DNA of 64,000 bases from Stomorhina lunata (GCA_933228675.1 OW121744.1:114909600-114973599); one strand, 5' to 3'. Numbered from the stretch's first letter, positions 1 to 11,330 are shown. Notes: generated by a model from the letters alone, not told the origin. Numbers and translations are program-made.

Positions 1-1340
1 GATTTTTTGTAGGGGTCTCTATGATAGCTTGCTCTGATGAAGACTTGGGGAAGGCTATTTATTTGGATAGTGTAAGCAGTTCATTTGAAAAATTTCTTGG
101 AAGACCTTCTTAATACGAGTCTACAGTTAGGAAAAATGATTTTTGAAAGGTTGAGACGCTTAAGACTTGGGAAAGGCTAGTTCTTAAAAAAAAACGATGA
201 TATAGATATTTAAATAGGAAGAATGATTTTTGAAAGGATCTTTATAGGAGTTTACTCTGATATGTAATTGGGAAAGGCGACTTTTTTGGATAGAGTAAGA
301 AGTTATTTTAAAATAGACAAATGAATGATGATTTAAAAAATACTTGGAAGACCTTCTTCTATTAGGAAGAATGATTTTTCGAAGGCCTTTCAATAGAATG
401 ACTATATGTGAATCTTCTGTGAGTTGTGATTTTTGGAAGGTTCTTTGCTCTGATGAATACTTGGGTAAGGCTACTTGTCTAGATAGAATAAGGAGTTCTT
501 TTACAATGAAGATTTACTTAGAGCATCGAAAGATGATTTAAGGAAGACCTTCTTAATATTAGGAAGAATGGTTTTTAGAAAGCCTCTCGATAGGCTAGTT
601 CTGTTAGAAACGAAGAAAAGATGGAAGAAGATGTTTCTAAGCCTTTTCTTCTTTCAGACCTTTTGGAAGTACTACAAAATGGATATCTTTTCGAAGGCCT
701 TTCAATAGGAAGACTATATGTGAACCTTTCGTAAGTCATGATTTTTGAAAGGGTCTTTATGGGAGTTTGCTCTGATGAATACTTGGGGAAGGCTACTTGT
801 CTAGATAGAGTAACAAGTTGTTCTAAAATGAAGATATGAATAGAGCATCGAATGGTGATTTAAAAAATATCTTAAAAGACCTTCTTAACATGAGGGAGAA
901 TGATTTTAAGAAGGCCTATCGATAGGGTAGTTCTGTTAGAAAAGAAGAAAATATGGAAAAAGATGTTACTAATTCGTTTCTTATTTCAAACCTTCTGGAA
1001 GGACTGCAAAATGGATATCTTTTAAAAGGAAATATTTTCAGAAGATTATGAACGTACTTCCTTAAATCATTGGCGAAAGCAGGGGTTTGGTCTGATGAAT
1101 ACTTAGGAAAGGTTACTTGTCCGGATTGGGTAAGAAGTTGTTTGGAATGAAGATATAAACAGACTAACGAATAATGATTAGCAAAAGCTTTTGCAAGGCC
1201 TTCTTTATATGGGGTTCAGTAAGAAAAAATGAATTTTGGGAGGCCTTTTAATAGGAGTTTGTATTGAAGACTACTTGAGATAGGCTAGTTTTTTCCAGAA
1301 ACAAAGATATAGATATTGAAAGCAGGGACGGCTTAGAGGT
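1..1340. repeat. Degenerate tandem repeat, period about 320 bp
   Basis: The phrase GCTCTGATGAATACTTGGG, in variant forms, recurs at about 31, 254, 447, 769 and 1089, each time followed by AAGGCTACTTGTCTAGATAG-like sequence. The last three copies are 320-322 bp apart; the first two intervals are shorter (about 223 and 193 bp), so internal pieces have been lost. Short reading frames crossing it have no recognisable domain. It reads as an old satellite-like array truncated by the window edge; a decayed transposon made of internal repeats is the alternative. Confidence 0.75.
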
Positions 1341-2364
1341 GTTAGAACAGTCTAAGATTATTCCTACTGGGCACATATCAATGTATGTATTGTAGCCTGA
1401 CTAAATGCTTATGTATGTGGAAAAAATTGCAAAGAAACATGGGCATGTGTATGTAAAAAGAAAATTATTTATGGGACTTGAAAGCCAAGAGGAGTGTGTA
1501 GGTTGTCTTTTTATATAAAACTTAAAAAAACCCACCGAATATATCTTCAGTGTAAATTAAATTGAAACAAATATTACATTAAACAAAAAATAAAACAAGC
1601 AATTCCAGAGTAAAGGCCTTCTACTCCTCCACCCCTAAGCCTGTTCTTAATACTAAGAAAACGTTCAGGAAGGGAAGTCTTAGCTTCCTGGAAGACGCTC
1701 ATGTAAAAAAATCTTGTTTAAAATAGATTAAGAAAAATGCGTGTTGTTTTTACATTAAGCACCAAAGACATATATTTTTACTCAATTATTTTACTTTTGT
1801 GCGTTTTTTTCATACTCGTACACCTGGCAGGGGGATGGATGTGTTAGTTGTTAAAACAAAATTTATAATTTTTGGAAAAAATGTTAAATTAATTTTGAAG
1901 ATATGAATATAAATGTAATTTGCTGATTTGTCTAGTGAAGTCATTGGAGGTGAAGTTCATCTGTGAGTCCCAAAGTCAGGGTATTTTATTTGATTCGAAT
2001 ACTTTGGAAGATGTAGTAGTATAATTTTCCTACATGGAGTTGAAGGAAGTAACAACTGAGAACTTGGGAGACATAAGTTTGATTTTTTTAAAGCTCGAAT
2101 AGGAAAGTGGTTCCACACTGGACTTAAAGTAGCCATTTTCATTTTTCTGCAGATGTTCAAGAGATTTTAGTTGCTTCTGCTCCTTTATAAAAATGAACAT
2201 GTGAGTGTTTAAGGGAGTATTTCTATATGTATATGTAAAGGTAATATGTAATTAATATTTCTCTAATTTAAAACCCATTATCTATTTGTCCACTATATAT
2301 TCAATTACTTACACTTACATTTAATTACATTTTATGACCAAATATGCTGTAATTATGGCTGGTA
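1341..2364. other. AT-rich non-coding stretch, nothing recognised
   Basis: No open frame with a recognisable domain, no RNA gene and no clear repeat was seen. Short ATGTATGTAT-like runs lie near 1380-1410. Confidence 0.5.
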
Positions 2365-2412
2365 TATAGCACATGTGGTTAAATCAACCCTGATTTAACC
2401 ACATGTGCTATA
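2365..2412. repeat. Perfect 22-bp inverted repeat with 4-nt loop
   Basis: The arms 2365-2386 and 2391-2412 are exact reverse complements over 22 bases, separated by ACCC. The arms read TATAGCACATGTGG then TTAAATCA. Homology stops sharply on both sides, so this is not the end of a longer foldback. It is too short for a usual miRNA precursor. It may be a cruciform-prone site or the scar of a small palindromic insertion. Confidence 0.9.
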
Positions 2413-3249
2413 GCTTTAAAGGGCCCACACGAGACATTAACTTAAGCCTTTTTGCATCTAACACATATACATAGTTAGTCTAGAAAAACTGCATTGAGAC
2501 AACACATTTTTGCTGAAACTTCCTGCTGGTTTTTCATTTAACACTTCAAACTTCTAATATAAAATTCCCAAAATATGAACTCATTTTTTCTAGGTTATGT
2601 ACAAAATTTTGGGTTCATTACATTTTTTTTTATTCTAAACCATCTTTTGACCATTAAAATTCATAATAATTTATGCATAAACCGTAAACTAATTAATTTT
2701 AATAGTTTGAGCTACAATAATTTTTACACAAAAAAGAGAAAGAAGCAATTTTCAAAACTTACCGGAAGTTTGCACTATTTTCGAAAAATTTTTCGGAAAA
2801 AAATTTCCATATAAAATACAAAAATAAAAAAATGCACCACAAATTTTTGCTATTTCTCATGAGTCTAAATTATTGTTGTCGAGTTTTTGATAAGAGTTCA
2901 ACGAAATGAATTTTTTTGTTTGGAATTTTGAAATTTGTAGTTTGTAAAACACCCCCTCTATGTTCTATTTTAGTGCGTGTAATCATTATAAGCATTTGTA
3001 TGTATTTACAATGGAAATAGAGGGAAAACTTAACGCGAATAGGGCCTTCAAGGTGACATGTCTTCCAAAACCAGAATTATATAACTTGTTCTAAAAATTT
3101 ACTTGCAAAAAGGAGTTAAGATGAATTAGAACGAGAATTTGTTATTATTTAGACGCATTGTTTAAGTCTTATTTATTCTACAGCCAATTTCATTTTTTTT
3201 ACATCGACAGCGTGTTATTGCTATAAGTTTGCCGCTAATAAAGAATGCT
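2413..3249. other. Non-coding stretch, nothing recognised
   Basis: AT-rich sequence. A 79-codon open frame at 2575-2814 (+) is rich in Phe, Asn and Lys as expected by chance from AT-rich DNA, and shows no domain. Confidence 0.5.
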
Positions 3250-3530
3250 GTGATTCTTACTTAAATACTTACTTAAATGGCCTATAGTCACAACCTTTTA
3301 GGCCAAAGGCCGAGCATATTTTAGAATTCCATGCATTTCTATCTTGTGCGCATATTCTTCAATTTCTTAAACCAAGTTTTGGAAACATTTTCTTCTACTT
3401 AGTCTTTCCATAGAAGCTTTGAATGCCCGCTTCTATGAGTTCATTATTGAACACTTTTCTTGTCGGAGTATTTTCATCCATTCGCACAACATATCCCAGC
3501 GTATAACTCATACAGCTCATGGATTTAGTC
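3250..3530 (-). mobile_element. LINE C-terminal/3'-end relic
   Basis: On the minus strand, between frameshifts and stops, one reads LGYVVRMDENTPTRKVFN, then a piece like KLLWKD..VEENVSK, then LGLRN.RICAQDRNAWN. This is the tail typical of the reverse-transcriptase ORF in several insect non-LTR retrotransposons (GHVVRMDE...KLRWKDQVEEDL..LGLRNWR...W). The DNA then runs into GGCCATTTAAGTAAGTA, which is also the 3' end of the relic at 46189-46370, so both belong to one family. At least two stops and one frameshift make it non-functional. Confidence 0.75.
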
Positions 3531-3905
3531 TACGTCAATAATGAGTATCGACATCGAATGAACCATAACTAATACATAAATTTTAGGTTTATGTGGCGGT
3601 CTGGTAATCTGGTTCCCACCGTCAAACTCTTCAGATTGCTTTAAAAAGCTCTCAAATCGACTAAATCAGCATCAGCCAAATAGTCAAGGTTTTCACAAAA
3701 ATAAGAGCCCGAACCTATACCCCTACAGTACTATCTACAGGGCAGGTGGAGAAAAAATGTTTTATGAACGCTTTCTAGTCACAACTCTTTTACAAAAGCT
3801 CCGGAAGCTTTAGACTAAACGTTTACCTTCCAGTATTAGGTCATGATGAATATAAGCAGAGATCGGTTTTAAGAAGTGACAGTTATCTCTGAGAATGTTC
3901 CCATT
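3531..3905. other. Unassigned sequence between two LINE relics
   Basis: Base composition is less AT-biased than the surroundings and it lies between two minus-strand retrotransposon pieces, so it is probably decayed element sequence. I could not read a protein motif in it, apart from a minus-strand ELYELY string at the border near 3510 that resembles the LINE phrase preceding the GHVVRM motif. Confidence 0.35.
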
Positions 3906-4052
3906 CTAAACGCGGCCACATGTTCCTAGAGGAATGTCAACAGATTCTATTTGATGTGAAATTCGCAAGATAGTCCCAAGCCTTGCTAGCTCTTCAGCTC
4001 TATAGTTCGTTGGTGTTCCCCTGTGTCCTAGTAGCCACATAAGTTGTATTAA
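3906..4052 (-). mobile_element. LINE RNase H domain fragment
   Basis: The minus strand encodes about 48 residues including LMWLLGHRG, then TPTNYRAEELARLGT and IESVDIPLGTCG. The order W-x-x-GHxG-x-x-x-N-x-x-A-(D/E)-x-LA-x-x-G is the end of the RNase H domain found after reverse transcriptase in non-LTR elements of the Jockey/I/LOA type, including the downstream VGIPLGT-like segment. It ends at a stop next to 3906, and upstream it dissolves into the minisatellite at 4062, so only a fragment remains. It may come from a different element than the tail at 3250-3530, because RNase H LINEs and that tail type usually belong to different clades. Confidence 0.65.
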
Positions 4053-4061
4053 AGTAATCTT

Positions 4062-4510
4062 TAAATGCGGAGTCATCTTAAACTGCTGAGTCATCTCAAA
4101 CTGCTGAGTCATCTCAAATTGCTGAGTCATCTGAAACTGCTGAGTCATCTCAAATTGCTGAGTTTTTGCACACTGCTGAGTCATTACAATCTACAGAGTC
4201 ATCTCGAATTGCCGAGTCATCTAAAAATGCTGAGTCATCTCAAATTACTAAGTCATCTCGAATTGCTGAGTCATTCTTTACTGATGCTGAGTCACCTCAA
4301 ATTGCTGAGTCATTGCAAACTGTTGAGTTTTTGTACATTGCTGAGTCATTATAATCTACAAAGTCATCTCGAAATGGCTGAAAAATGGCTGAGTCATCTC
4401 AAATTTGCTAAGTCATTCTTTACTGATGAGTTATTCTTAACTGATGAGTCATCATAAGCTGCTGAGTAATCTCGAATTACTGAGTCAATTTTAAACTGTT
4501 GAGCCATCTT
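4062..4510 (+). repeat. About 18-bp minisatellite carrying TGAGTCA in each unit
   Basis: Units of roughly 18-20 bp (CTGCTGAGTCATCTCAAA and variants) run through the interval. I count 13 exact TGAGTCA heptamers, mostly preceded by GC, plus several one-base variants such as CCGAGTCA and TAAGTCA. The Leu/Ser/His-rich and Glu/Ser-rich open frames across it (4065-4457, 4166-4354) are by-products of the repeat. TGAGTCA is the AP-1 (Jun/Fos) consensus and TGCTGAGTCA is a Maf half-site type sequence; whether it acts as one is not shown. Confidence 0.85.
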
Positions 4511-6239
4511 AAACAGCCTCACGAAAATCAGAGTCATCTCTTAAGCAGAAATTTAGCAATTTAAGGCTGATTTTAAATTCAGGAATACAGAATCTAGAGA
4601 CTTAACACATTACATCTCAGTCTACCTTCTACCTCATAAATAGTCAGAATTTTGACCTAGAAAACATTAAATATATAGCCTTCGTGAGATTTCTGTGTAG
4701 CTATAGGTATTTGGGGTAGAAATCAAAGCCTAAAAGTTACTGAGTCTAGATGCTTGTGGACTTAAATTCTCGTATTTCAAATGAACTTCCCACAAAAATG
4801 CATTTGATAAAACATTTTTTTCGCAAGGGTCAATACTAAACTTCTGAGCCATCTCGTTGACAGATTTAAGACAATCCAGGGCTGATGTTCTGAAAAAAAA
4901 ATTGTTCAGAGTCTTAAAAGGATTAACATCTTTCTTAATTAGCAGAAATTCAGCCTGAAACCTCAGTAATTCGGTAGACTTCATGCGATATTTAGCTATA
5001 GGTCCTATGACTCTAGAAAGCCTTTACATGCTCGCATTTTTTTGTAAGCCCGATGTTAAAATGTCGTACTCAGTTTTAGGCCTTACGTACATACATAATT
5101 CCCACGACATTCCAATTGGAACAAGGGGTACTCTCTCAGACAATGAGCGACATATGATTATATTTTTAGACTCATTGAAAGGGACCTACGTTTAAACGCC
5201 GGCTCCGAAATACCGGCAAATGCATTAGTTTAATAAGTTTAACATAGCCTAATACTCAATAACCAGTGGCTAGCTGAGTTATGAGGCGGACGACTACCAC
5301 GGCGGTTTTGTAAGATATTACAAAAAAGTAATAGTTTGGAGAGGAAGGATTACATAAGTTAAAAACAAATTTTATTCCGAAATTCGCTAGTGCCTAAGGC
5401 AAGTTCATGTCTTTTTCAAAAATTATCTAAAGTCAGGGCCTTTTCTTACTTCCCTCTCAAAATTCATACTCTATACTACATTTACATACTCATTTTCCTT
5501 ATATAATATTCACTTATACTTACATCCATCCATATCCATCCCAATGTGCATTGCTTTACATGCAGAATTTCCGAAAAATAAAATTTGTGCGTGTATTTTA
5601 ATTTTTTGGTAACCGAAAATTCTTTGATGCGTAACTAGGGGGCATTGGCTTTTTTCCCGTCGCCGTTTTTTTGTGGTTGTTGTTGCTGTCGTATTTTATC
5701 TTTTCCTGCTATTTTTTGTAATTTTTTTTCTTTTCTTCTCGAAAATTGTTCCAGTTTTTGCGTTCATATTTTTTTTAATGTCATGTAATTTTCGGGTGTT
5801 TTTTCTGGTGTCTATTGAATTAGAAAGAAATATAAAATACACAACAAAATTATTATTATTATTTATGATGATAATGATGACGAAAGTTGTTGTAATGCAA
5901 TGCAAATGTCATTAAAAAGTAAAATTAAAGGCCGGAAGTTTGCATTCGCTTAATGTTATTATAGGAGATACAAACAAACACATGTTAAAAATTTTGTTCG
6001 ACCTCAGATCATTGAGGTAAATTATAATTATTTTGCTATTTTTTTAAAAAATTAGCTTTTCCAATTACATTTTAATTCAGAGTTAGTGCAAAACCTGACA
6101 TAGCCAACCAAGTTTTCAATTGCTATATTAACCAACTTCATTCTAACAATTTCTTTCTGGAAAGTGATGACCATTATCATTAAAAACCAGCTTCCTCATC
6201 TAGTTTTTCAAACTATTGTATATTCTTTTACAATGAGTT
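4511..6239. other. Non-coding stretch, nothing firm
   Basis: Open frames at 4730-4984 (-) and 4983-5195 (+) have no recognisable domain. The latter contains DIPIGTRG, weakly like the IPLGTCG of the nearby RNase H relic, so a further scrap of LINE near 5090-5130 (+) is possible but not supported enough to annotate. 5470-5540 is rich in CATAC/CATCC words, and 5660-5800 is T-rich. Confidence 0.4.
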
Positions 6240-6900
6240 GATTTTTCTTAAGCTTTTAGGTAATGGATAATTAATTTCCGGAGAGCTTTTGGAATAGAAG
6301 AAAGCTAAAGCAATAGTGCTCAGTATTATAATGCAGAACGCGATAACTCTTGAGTTCCACTATAACTACAAATCATGTTCGAATTTGAGAAAATCAAGAG
6401 AAATGTGAAAAGTTTCGGGAATATGGATGTTGAACATGATAATAAATGGAATGCAGAACCTCATAGAATCAAAACTAAGCCAAAAGCAAGAATTCAAAAA
6501 TTGCAAGCTTTGACAACAATGAAGCACTCTAAAGCTTCCTCTATCTCGAAATAAGAATTAGTATCATTAAGGAAGTGAAGGAATCGGCAATATTCGGTAT
6601 CTATTGTTATCGGTTAAGATGAAATAGGAATGTCTAGTGTTCAAAAGCTTTTACAATCGTCGAAATCAAGTGAATGAGATAATCCAGACTTCAAACTAGG
6701 CCAGATGCAAGAATCCGAACTGAAACTAGTTGAAATCGGATAACTAGGCCAGATGCAAGAATCCGAACTGAAACTAGTTGAAATCGGATAACATTTTTTA
6801 AGAAGCTTATACATTATTGAAGTATTCGAAAGCTTCTTCAATCCCGAAACAAAAATAAGTGCCACCTAGGAAGAGCCGGAAGCGATGGGATTCGAAACTG
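6240..6900. repeat. Diverged tandem repeat (about 300 bp) with an internal 48-bp duplication
   Basis: The phrase around 6520 (GAAGCACTCTAAAGCTTCCTC, followed by TCTCGAAATAAGAATTAG) matches that around 6819 (GAAGTATTCGAAAGCTTCTTC, followed by CCCGAAACAAAAATAAGTG) some 300 bp later, with many substitutions. Inside the second copy, 6695-6742 is repeated exactly at 6743-6790 (48-bp unit starting ACTAGGCCAGATGCAAG). The small minus-strand frame at 6641-6865 simply spans that duplication. Confidence 0.7.
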
Positions 6901-6982
6901 TAGCTATAGGTAATAAGTAAGTAAGAAATAAGATCTACTAAACGCTACAAACCAAATCCCTTCTTCTATAGAGGTATGTCAA

Positions 6983-7215
6983 CGGAAATGGCGATGGATA
7001 GGCCATACACTTCGAAGGCCAAATACCAACATTGCTCGACAAGCGTTTCGTTGGAATCCACAAGGAAGCGACCGTCATGTTGGTGCACCTGCTAGAACGT
7101 AAAGAAGGTCAATTGATGTGGAGTTAAAAGCAGCAAACTATTCATGGAATCTCGCAATAGAGTTCGATATAAAAGGATGGTTGAGGCCCTATGCTACACT
7201 GGGAGTCAAGGATAA
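6983..7215 (+). mobile_element. LINE reverse-transcriptase tail relic
   Basis: In the frame starting at 6983 one reads RKWRWIGHTLRRPNTNIARQ, then AFRWNPQG, an R-V-G-x-P-x-R-T segment, a stop (TAA at 7100-7102), and RRSIDVELKAANYSWNLA. This is the conserved C-terminal tail W-R-W-I-G-H-x-L-R...A..WNPQG...GRP..TWRR...E of RTE/CR1-like non-LTR elements. The stop stands where the family usually has Trp (TGG to TAA). Homology to that tail fades after about 7210. The element is dead and truncated at 5'. Confidence 0.8.
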
Positions 7216-7227
7216 CAGAAGAATGGC

Positions 7228-7300
7228 CGGGGATCGAACTTGCGATCTCTGGTATGCTAAGCGGATGACTAACCTGCTATACCACTGCAGTTCGCCTGTT
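7228..7300 (-). mobile_element. tRNA-like (SINE-type) relic
   Basis: Read on the minus strand, the segment has GTGGTATAGCAGGTTAGTC (D-arm/A-box-like), then CCGCTTAGCATACCAGAG (close to a tRNA-Ala AGC anticodon arm), then AAGTTCGATCCC (T-loop/B-box-like) and CCCGGCC. The T stem is not complementary and the acceptor arms do not pair well, so this is not a working tRNA. A tRNA-derived SINE head or tRNA-like tail is the best reading. It abuts the LINE tail relic but in the opposite orientation. Confidence 0.5.
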
Positions 7301-7303
7301 TAA

Positions 7304-9297
7304 TGGGAGATTTTATAGGAGAAGAAGCCAAAATAGTAAAGAGGGAATGATTATTATCAAAGAAGTGGCGGTATAAGGAACAGTTTAAAAATTAATAAGA
7401 AAGTTAAGGTCTAGTTTTATTTTAAAAATGGTTCTGATAAAGATTTTGAAATTCTTTTGCATAAAGAAATCTTCTCTACTTTTGCGTTCGATCATGTTTG
7501 AACTCCACTTAATATACTCAAAATTTCGCATTATTTCCTTCTCTTGCTCTCAAAACACAAAATTGCCAATATAAGCATAAGATCAAATCACATGTTTTTC
7601 TGGAAAACAAAAATTTCATTACTCAGAGTAGAGGAAATTAGTGTTTAATTATGTTAATAATAATATGATAAATTAAAATTTCTTTCCACAAGGCTTTCAT
7701 AAATTTGTCTAAACAAAAAGAATGGGCAAGAAATTGCAGTTTCTCTAAAAATCTAGAAAAGACTAAGAAAATTTACCGAGATATATACATATATAGAAAA
7801 TGAATGGAAAGAGAACATTAAAGTGATGAAGAGAGAGAGAGAGAGAGAGAGAGATGCAGCAAATTTCAAATCACAAATATGTTTCCATGAAGAAAAAAAC
7901 ATTATTACATATGATCAAAATTTGGTAAAAACAATAAAAAAGAGGGGGATTATTATAACACTTTCAAACTAAACTGTTATAAATCATTCAAAATACAAAG
8001 AAGAATAAAGATCAACAACAAGTTGTAAGGAAAATGACAGGTTCCCCACTTTAGGGAATACAAATTATAACAGTTAATACAGTCAAAAAATCAAAAAGAG
8101 CAATCTCTTGCACTCTCTCTCGCCCTATAAAGAAGGGGAGCCTAAGACTTAAAGAGAGAGTGAGAGAATAAAATGTTACATGGCAATCTTGTTTGATAAC
8201 TGCAAATGTGTATGAAATAACTGCATAAACTCTCAGCATGAACTCGAAACATGTGGGGCCTCAAGTATGTTCAAGTTGTTTGCTGTTGCTGTGTTGGATA
8301 CCAGACTTTGTGTGCAAGTAGAACTGTGAGTGTGTATGTGTATGCTTATGATCGTGTGCTGTAAATGGCAGTGCGTGCGTGAACTGCATACATACATTTC
8401 GAAATTTTTAGTGTACGAAATATTGTCTTATAATGCGCCATTTTAGATTTTTATTATTATTTTTTTATAATTTTGTTTTGTTCATTTAAATTATCAGGTT
8501 TTCTGCTTTACGCACATACTCGCGCACTCAAACACTTCCAACGCACATTGTAGCAACTGTTGCGCGTTGGTGCAGCGAAAGACAGACATTGAATTTTGGA
8601 GTGTAGAGCGAAAAATAAGTCAATGAACTTTTTCGTTTGCTAGTTTTTTTTCAAATTGAAAACTCGGGAATGTTTTTGTTAGGCTTGTGTGTGTGCATAA
8701 GTGTTCAAATGCGTGAGTTGGTGTGTATAAAAATTTATAAATTTATTTTAATAGTTTTTCTTATTATTTTTTTTTTGTTAATTTTGCCTATAAACTTGTT
8801 TTTTTTTGTGTGTCTAATGCGTGAGTATTAGTTGTTTATTTGCTGCTGGCTTTTTTCGACTTCTTCAGCGTTTTGTGCCGACTGCAAGTTGCGATAAGTA
8901 TGAATTTGGAAGCTATAAAAAAAGTATTAATGCAGTTAAATATATTTTGTCTCCTTCCCACCCATACTGCTATTTCATTTTGTCTTTATAAATTTGGAAA
9001 AATAGGAAAAAAAAACTAATAAATGTTTGCTGTATGAATTTTGAATTTATTTTGGTGTAATTTTTGTTTTGTGGGGGAATTTATTGGTCTTGGTGGAACG
9101 GAGGGAGTTTGGTGGGATAGTGGGGTCTTCTGTCTTTCGAGCAGCAAATGTTGTTTTAAGATGGCGAAATGTGTTTTTGAGTAAATAAGTTTTTTTATAA
9201 TAGTTTTAAAATGTTTAAATGTCTGAAAATCGAGGTTGTTATTAACAGTTGGGAAGAAAAGTGGGGGACAACAGTTCGAATTTAGTCTTAGAATCAG
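7304..9297. other. Non-coding stretch with GA and GAGA tracts
   Basis: No gene was recognised. A (GA)n tract lies at 7829-7853. Around 8110-8170, CTCTCTCTCGCCCTATAAAG and AAAGAGAGAGTGAGAG flank a TATA-like word. Between 8500 and 8620 the DNA is locally GC-richer, with CCAACGC...GCGTTGG around GCAACTGTTGC (8538-8570), a nested dyad. Such features fit regulatory DNA or a 5' region, but no exon could be tied to them. Confidence 0.4.
7829..7853. repeat. (GA)n microsatellite
   Basis: An uninterrupted run of GA dinucleotides, about 12 units. Confidence 0.95.
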
Positions 9298-11330
9298 TTC
9301 TAAGTTCAGTTGTAGATTCAGTTCTAGATTTAGTTTTAGATTAAGTTCTAGGTATAGTTTTAGGTTCAGTTCTAATTCAGTTCTAGTTTAGTTCTAGTTC
9401 AGTTCTAGTTAAGTTCTAGTTCAGTTCTAGTTCAGTTCTAGTTCAGTTCTAGTTCAGTTCTAGTTCAGTTCTAGTTCAGTTCTAGTTCAGTTCTAGTTCA
9501 GTTCTAGTTCAGTTCTAGTTCAGTTCTAGTTCAGTTCTAGTTCAGTTCTAGTTCAGTTCTAGTTCAGTTCTAGTTCAGTTCTAGTTCAGTTCTAGTTCAG
9601 TTCTAGTTCAGTTCTAGTTCAGTTCTAGTTCAGTTCTAGTTCAGTTCTAGTTCAGTTCTAGTTCAGTTCTAGTTCAGTTCTAGTTCAGTTCTAGTTCAGT
9701 TCTAGTTCAGTTCTAGTTCAGTTCTAGTTCAGTTCTAGTTCAGTTCTAGTTCAGTTCTAGTTCAGTTCTAGTTCAGTTCTAGTTCAGTTCTAGTTCAGTT
9801 CTAGTTCAGTTCTAGTTCAGTTCTAGTTCAGTTCTAGTTCAGTTCTAGTTCAGTTCTAGTTCAGTTCTAGTTCAGTTCTAGTTCAGTTCTAGTTCAGTTC
9901 TAGTTCAGTTCTAGTTCAGTTCTAGTTCAGTTCTAGTTCAGTTCTAGTTCAGTTCTAGTTCAGTTCTAGTTCAGTTCTAGTTCAGTTCTAGTTCAGTTCT
10001 AGTTCAGTTCTAGTTCAGTTCTAGTTCAGTTCTAGTTCAGTTCTAGTTCAGTTCTAGTTCAGTTCTAGTTCAGTTCTAGTTCAGTTCTAGTTCAGTTCTA
10101 GTTCAGTTCTAGTTCAGTTCTAGTTCAGTTCTAGTTCAGTTCTAGTTCAGTTCTAGTTCAGTTCTAGTTCAGTTCTAGTTCAGTTCTAGTTCAGTTCTAG
10201 TTCAGTTCTAGTTCAGTTCTAGTTCAGTTCTAGTTCAGTTCTAGTTCAGTTCTAGTTCAGTTCTAGTTCAGTTCTAGTTCAGTTCTAGTTCAGTTCTAGT
10301 TCAGTTCTAGTTCAGTTCTAGTTCAGTTCTAGTTCAGTTCTAGTTCAGTTCTAGTTCAGTTCTAGTTCAGTTCTAGTTCAGTTCTAGTTCAGTTCTAGTT
10401 CAGTTCTAGTTCAGTTCTAGTTCAGTTCTAGTTCAGTTCTAGTTCAGTTCTAGTTCAGTTCTAGTTCAGTTCTAGTTCAGTTCTAGTTCAGTTCTAGTTC
10501 AGTTCTAGTTCAGTTCTAGTTCAGTTCTAGTTCAGTTCTAGTTCAGTTCTAGTTCAGTTCTAGTTCAGTTCTAGTTCAGTTCTAGTTCAGTTCTAGTTCA
10601 GTTCTAGTTCAGTTCTAGTTCAGTTCTAGTTCAGTTCTAGTTCAGTTCTAGTTCAGTTCTAGTTCAGTTCTAGTTCAGTTCTAGTTCAGTTCTAGTTCAG
10701 TTCTAGTTCAGTTCTAGTTCAGTTCTAGTTCAGTTCTAGTTCAGTTCTAGTTCAGTTCTAGTTCAGTTCTAGTTCAGTTCTAGTTCAGTTCTAGTTCAGT
10801 TCTAGTTCAGTTCTAGTTCAGTTCTAGTTCAGTTCTAGTTCAGTTCTAGTTCAGTTCTAGTTCAGTTCTAGTTCAGTTCTAGTTCAGTTCTAGTTCAGTT
10901 CTAGTTCAGTTCTAGTTCAGTTCTAGTTCAGTTCTAGTTCAGTTCTAGTTCAGTTCTAGTTCAGTTCTAGTTCAGTTCTAGTTCAGTTCTAGTTCAGTTC
11001 TAGTTCAGTTCTAGTTCAGTTCTAGTTCAGTTCTAGTTCAGTTCTAGTTCAGTTCTAGTTCAGTTCTAGTTCAGTTCGAGTTCAGTTCTAGTTCAGTTCG
11101 AGTTCATTTCTAGATTTAGTTCTAGGTTCAGTTATATGTTCAGTTCTAGTTTGAGTTCTAGATTCAGTTTTAGGTTTAGTTTTAGATTCAGTTTTAGGTT
11201 CAGTTAAGGGTTCATTTCTGGTTTCAGCTCTAGGTTCAGTTAAAGGATTAGTTCTAAGTTTAGTTCTAGGTTAGTTATAGTTTAAATTCTAGTTTTAGAT
11301 CTAGTTTAGTTTTAGTTTCAATTCTAGTTT
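9298..11330 (+). repeat. 11-bp minisatellite with 12-bp degenerate edges
   Basis: From 9370 to 11107 the unit TTCTAGTTCAG repeats about 158 times with very few changes, all in register. The left edge (9298-9369) is six units of 12 bp (TTCTAGGTTCAG-like, variable), and the right edge (11108 to about 11330, fading to 11420) is again 12-bp degenerate units. The 11-mer equals the 12-mer minus one G. No coding meaning: the unit contains TAG. Confidence 0.97.

Noticed and set aside
2365..2412. miRNA precursor
   Set aside because: The stem is perfect and only 22 bp with a 4-nt loop; typical animal pre-miRNAs are longer with mismatches.
4065..4457. 130-residue HLKLLS-repeat frame
   Set aside because: It is the 18-bp minisatellite read in frame.
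4983..5195. Possible LINE scrap with DIPIGTRG
   Set aside because: Only about eight residues resemble the nearby RNase H relic; not enough to annotate.
7228..7300. A functional tRNA-Ala gene
   Set aside because: The T stem does not pair and the acceptor arms are poor; kept only as a tRNA-like relic.
8110..8170. A gene promoter with GAGA sites and TATA-like CCTATAAAG
   Set aside because: No exon, start codon or conserved frame could be linked to it on either strand; mentioned only within the non-coding stretch.
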